A stretch of DNA of 64,000 nucleotides. It comes from Tritrichomonas musculus. Lineage: Eukaryota > Parabasalia > Tritrichomonadida > Tritrichomonadidae. The stretch spans positions 1,054,001 to 1,118,000 of the forward strand of contig JAPFFF010000012.1 of assembly GCA_039105265.1 (NCBI GenBank), read 5' to 3'. Each line of letters starts with the position of its first letter. Within the stretch, counting starts at the first letter, position 1. Positions 60,323-64,000 of the stretch are shown here, one piece after another. Both the position numbers and the translations under genes were made by a program. The notes under the pieces are model-generated. The model worked only from the letters and a program-made list of their open reading frames with translations. It was not told where the DNA came from and did no database searches.

Positions 60323-61291
60323 TATAAAGAACATAGGAAACTCTCATAATCTTTTGAAATTAATATATAATAAAGTATATCATATTATAAGAATATTTTA
60401 ATAGAAAACATTTTCCCAATTTTGCGTATATACTGAGATATGATTAAAGAAAGTTGCCAAAATTGAGAGGAATTTCTATTCAAATGTAGTATAATTTTGT
60501 AATTGATTTTTCTCGAAAATTTGGCGGACGATTTTTCTAAAAATTTAATATAATATATAATGCAATATATACTACTATTTAAGATAAATGTAATATACCG
60601 GTCATTCGTTGGCTCTGTTCTGGAATCGTTTTTTCCAAAAAAAATCGTAAAATCGGCTAAAAATAGTGTAAATCGCTTTATCTCGGGATATATACTTATA
60701 ATGCGCAATTTTTTTGCTTAATCGTGTTTTTAACATCATAATAAGAAAAATAACCAATTTTTGGGTAAAAATATTGAATTTTGGCCGATATTGTTAGTAA
60801 CGAGTTTTTTTGTATTTTTATCTTAATATAAAAAATCTCATTCTTCACGGATAGGAGTTTTTGGTTATTACTCTATATACAATAAACATACAATCCTATA
60901 ATTTTATAATCATATACAATACAGTAATGCAATTATTGTTATACTGATTATGTAGGTACACCTATTTTTTTTTCTGACATTTAATGCAAAAATACAGAAA
61001 TCAAATTTTTGAAATATATTTTATAAATAACTCGATGCAAAGCGAAGCTAATAAAAATATAACAATTGATATATATTAAGATGCTTGCAATATATATTCT
61101 TATAATACCATAAATTTTGAAACATTTTTACATTTACGTCTGGAGACTCGTTATGAAAATCACAACTTTTTGAAAGACTCTCCGCCGCGATTTCGCTTAA
61201 AATCTGAAATCATCAATAACTGTCTATGGTGAGTATATATTATTAATTTCGAAGCATATCGACATATCTCGAGAGTTTCCTATGTTCTATA
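60323..61291. mobile_element. Element A: 0.97-kb unit with inverted ends
   Basis: It starts TATAAAGAACATAGGAAACT and ends AGTTTCCTATGTTCTATA, giving inverted ends of about 18-20 bp. Its first 574 bases are repeated identically, in direct orientation, at 63427-64000. A frame of 107 codons (60385-60708 -) occurs in both copies but has no domain or codon signal and is not called. The unit is a non-autonomous DNA transposon, or the subterminal part of a larger one with the transposase that follows. Confidence 0.7.
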
Positions 61292-61368
61292 TTTTTTTAA
61301 AATTTTTGACATATCATAAAATATTCAAATATTTCTATATATAAAAAGTGAAATGAAAAAATTATCTT

Positions 61369-63345
61369 TTATTCAGAATCATCATCATTAACCAAGTTAT
61401 TCAACTGCTCATCAGCATTCCAAAATATCATGTTGTTCAAGCCAGCTGTTTTTATCATGCCCGTTGATTTGGTAGAAATTGAACGTCGATTTTTTTCATA
61501 AAAATTCCCCAAAATCCCACTTAACTCTTGAAATGGCATTTTTCTTGGCTTTGGATCGATTAACTTCAATAATGGCATTTTTCTTACAATTTGAACATTC
61601 TTCCAAAGGTACAATGCTTGCCGAAGATAGTAAATTATTGGACGTTCTTCAACTGGAGTGTTGTCAAAAATTTTCTTCCCACTGTCACTTCGTGATTCTG
61701 GAACTTTTTCTTCAATAGGCATGTTCTTGTACAATTCGTGCTCCAATAGAATGTATTTCATTGATTTCTGGAAATTCACGTGGCTGTCATCTTTTTTATT
61801 ATGCCTCCGAACATTTGCAAAATTGTGTTCTTGGTAGTGTGAACTGCATGCACCTGTATCAATAGCTTCTTCAGTGATTATTTGAGATGCAATTCCAATT
61901 GCAGTAAATATGTATTGTTTACACCAATTATCTGTGAAACATCTCATTTTCTTATATGTATTGGGCTGCACACGATAGATCTTTAAGTTGTGTTCAATGA
62001 CATATTGTTGCATAAGATAATAAATCAATACAATACTTGCACCAAGTAAAAGATAGTCAATAGTCTCTTGCCGACTTAGTGAATTCCTGAATAGTGCCTC
62101 TAGTAAGAGTGTAGAAGGAAGCATTGATAAAAGTAAATAAAAGTCTTCGTCATCAATTATTTTTTGAATTGTTTGTAAAGTAAACAATTTTTTTGGGAGG
62201 TCATCTTCCATTTTACGTCCTTTGTTGTTATCCAATAAGTAAGGAGCAATTCCAATAGTTTTTAAATCTTCTGCAGACCGTGTTTCATAAGAATCATATG
62301 GAGAAACTAGGAATTCTTCAAGAGAGGATTTTCTGTAACGATCTCTTTTTGTCAGGTGCAATGGATCTGAAAAATGAATTAATACTGCAAATATTTTAAT
62401 TATACCAACAGCACCAAGACTTAGGAATCTTTCGAAGTTACCAATAATTTTGTCGATGAATATATTTGCATATATGCTATAAGTGTTGTCACCATCAGTG
62501 CCTAATCCGATAATACTTATGTTTTTTGGCATGAGTGATATGATCGATTCAATTTTTTCGCGTAACTCTTGTGTTGCCTTACCTGACGTCGACGGAATAC
62601 ATGCAATTGGAAACTGTTTAAATTCTGGATTTAATGGTGCAAATGTCATACCGAATTCTGCTTGTATCACTGAGTTATAATTTAATTTAATAAATTCTAA
62701 AAATTCGTTGTCATCATTAATAAATGTTTCTGCTAATTCTGGATCGATCTCTTTGAGATTTAGCACGCCATCAATCCTACCATTTTTGTTTACTTTGACA
62801 TACGGTGTAACATATGCAGCATCAACCATGATAACTCCTTTTCCAGTAAAATTATTTGGTAAAAACCTTGACATGATATTCAAAATATTTTGTATATCGC
62901 CATTAAAAATGTCGTCATGTATTCCTAAATTAGCGAGAGCTTGCTTTCTATATGTTGAAGCAGTTTTATATGTTGGAAACAATAAATTGGTATTTAAAAT
63001 ATTGAAGTAATGTGGACTCATCATGCTTAACAGTGCAAAGAATTCGTGAAGTCCATCATAACGTCTTCCTTGAGGAAATTTTGTTATATTATCCCATGTA
63101 GCGCCGATGAATCTTAATACTATTGGACTAATATTAATCGTTTTTTGTTTGTCTTCTGGTATATTCAATTTAATTTTCTGTAAGTCTGCTATTTGTCTTT
63201 TTAGCCTTGTATTCTCCAAAATTAACCTTTCATTTTCACCTTGTAATCTTTGATTGTCTTCTAAGAGCTTTTCGTAAGTTTGCTGAGATCTTGCTTTTGC
63301 TCCTGTTTCGGGAGTAAACCATGATGGATTTCGCTTAGGCGCCAT
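61369..63345 (-). CDS. P element/THAP9-like DNA transposase without THAP finger
   Basis: 658 residues from MAPKRNPSWF, uninterrupted. TCATTT lies about 8-13 bases before the ATG. Residues 25-55 form a leucine zipper-like coil (LLEDNQRLQGENERLILENT). An RNase H-like core follows: VIMVDAAYVTPYVKV and RIDGVLNL (first Asp), ISIIGLGTDGDNTY (second Asp), then SDPLHLTKRDRYR (the DPxHLxK motif known from P-type transposases), and late SSHYQEHNFANVRR as the probable final Glu. The order of zipper and RNase H-like core follows P elements, but the N-terminal THAP zinc finger is absent. Kolobok- or other DDE families are alternatives. It lies between two direct copies of element A/B and is the likely source of their mobility. 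Confidence 0.65.
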   Translation of the reverse strand: MAPKRNPSWFTPETGAKARSQQTYEKLLEDNQRLQGENERLILENTRLKRQIADLQKIKLNIPEDKQKTINISPIVLRFIGATWDNITKFPQGRRYDGLHEFFALLSMMSPHYFNILNTNLLFPTYKTASTYRKQALANLGIHDDIFNGDIQNILNIMSRFLPNNFTGKGVIMVDAAYVTPYVKVNKNGRIDGVLNLKEIDPELAETFINDDNEFLEFIKLNYNSVIQAEFGMTFAPLNPEFKQFPIACIPSTSGKATQELREKIESIISLMPKNISIIGLGTDGDNTYSIYANIFIDKIIGNFERFLSLGAVGIIKIFAVLIHFSDPLHLTKRDRYRKSSLEEFLVSPYDSYETRSAEDLKTIGIAPYLLDNNKGRKMEDDLPKKLFTLQTIQKIIDDEDFYLLLSMLPSTLLLEALFRNSLSRQETIDYLLLGASIVLIYYLMQQYVIEHNLKIYRVQPNTYKKMRCFTDNWCKQYIFTAIGIASQIITEEAIDTGACSSHYQEHNFANVRRHNKKDDSHVNFQKSMKYILLEHELYKNMPIEEKVPESRSDSGKKIFDNTPVEERPIIYYLRQALYLWKNVQIVRKMPLLKLIDPKPRKMPFQELSGILGNFYEKNRRSISTKSTGMIKTAGLNNMIFWNADEQLNNLVNDDDSE

Positions 63346-63423
63346 TAAAAAAAAATGATTCTATATTGAAAATTTCAGAGGTTTTTAAATTTGAAAGGAA
63401 AAAAAAGCATGACCACGAAAAAT

Positions 63424-64000
63424 TATAGAACATAGGAAACTCTCATAATCTTTTGAAATTAATATATAATAAAGTATATCATATTATAAGAATATTTTAA
63501 TAGAAAACATTTTCCCAATTTTGCGTATATACTGAGATATGATTAAAGAAAGTTGCCAAAATTGAGAGGAATTTCTATTCAAATGTAGTATAATTTTGTA
63601 ATTGATTTTTCTCGAAAATTTGGCGGACGATTTTTCTAAAAATTTAATATAATATATAATGCAATATATACTACTATTTAAGATAAATGTAATATACCGG
63701 TCATTCGTTGGCTCTGTTCTGGAATCGTTTTTTCCAAAAAAAATCGTAAAATCGGCTAAAAATAGTGTAAATCGCTTTATCTCGGGATATATACTTATAA
63801 TGCGCAATTTTTTTGCTTAATCGTGTTTTTAACATCATAATAAGAAAAATAACCAATTTTTGGGTAAAAATATTGAATTTTGGCCGATATTGTTAGTAAC
63901 GAGTTTTTTTGTATTTTTATCTTAATATAAAAAATCTCATTCTTCACGGATAGGAGTTTTTGGTTATTACTCTATATACAATAAACATACAATCCTATAA
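63424..64000. mobile_element. Element B: second copy of the 0.97-kb unit, cut by the window end
   Basis: It begins TATAGAACATAGGAAACTCT and is identical to element A from 63427 to the last base of the window (offset 3099). Its far end lies outside the window. Together with element A it brackets the transposase gene in direct orientation. Confidence 0.75.

Noticed and set aside
60385-60708. 107-codon frame duplicated at 63484-63807
   Set aside because: It lies in an identical repeat, so its duplication is not independent support, and it has no domain or start context.
60323-64000. LTR retrotransposon with 60328-60901 and 63427-64000 as LTRs
   Set aside because: No TG...CA ends, no primer binding site, no gag-pol; the gene between is a DNA transposase and the repeat has its own inverted ends.

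Overview
The window looks like nuclear DNA of a parabasalid protist, most likely a tritrichomonad (Tritrichomonas or a close relative). The reasons are an AT-rich background, no visible introns, gene families that are expanded in trichomonads (BTB/DUF3447-ankyrin proteins, BTB plus discoidin-like proteins, TKL-type kinases, BspA-type leucine-rich repeats, Sel1 repeats), and trichomonad-type initiator motifs (TCA followed by a pyrimidine/AT stretch) 4-18 bases before several ATGs. This assignment rests on pattern recognition; no search was run.

Layout. 1-2412: AT-rich DNA with a decayed coiled-coil gene. 2413-35814: a 33-kb array of non-LTR retrotransposons, all on the minus strand, anchored at an intact tRNA-Asn(GTT) gene (35817-35889). 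Going away from the tRNA the units are: short unit X2, long elements E4, E3 and E2, short unit X1, then an old long element E1 that has lost its 3' end and carries a 3.8-kb Polinton/Maverick-like palindrome. Every internal junction consists of the last 13 bases of the tRNA gene plus two flanking bases (CCACACGGGAGGAGA) followed by a T run. This is the pattern expected if each new copy inserts just 3' of the tRNA and duplicates a short piece of it, leaving the tRNA and its Pol III terminator whole. The long elements encode C2H2 zinc fingers, a reverse transcriptase (YADD), a CCHC-type zinc motif and a PD-(D/E)xK restriction-like endonuclease, as in the R2/NeSL/CRE group. They also carry a long 18-residue repeat array. 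All six units share a hairpin 50-53 bases from their 5' end, even the two short ones that encode no reverse transcriptase.

35900-40600: host genes. A BTB/ankyrin/UBR-like gene and a BTB/discoidin-like gene are each interrupted by one in-frame stop and lie tail to tail, followed by an intact zinc alcohol dehydrogenase. 40600-46860: AT-rich DNA, a 2-kb degenerate minisatellite, rearranged coiled-coil gene pieces with a TA-flanked MITE, tRNA-Arg(TCT) and a degenerate tRNA-Thr(AGT). 46880-60021: a large VIT-VWA protein with an internal ubiquitin domain ending LRLRGG and C-terminal leucine-rich repeats, a broken kinase, an intact Sel1-repeat protein, and a kinase/coiled-coil/LRR gene split by a frameshift in a GAAA run, with several MITEs between. 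60323-64000: a P/THAP-like transposase gene between two direct copies of a 0.97-kb element that has its own inverted termini; the second copy runs off the window.

The best candidate for an undescribed system is the tRNA-Asn-anchored retrotransposon array: a site-specific LINE with a short partner that appears to use the 3' flank of a tRNA gene as a safe, repeatedly reusable harbour.
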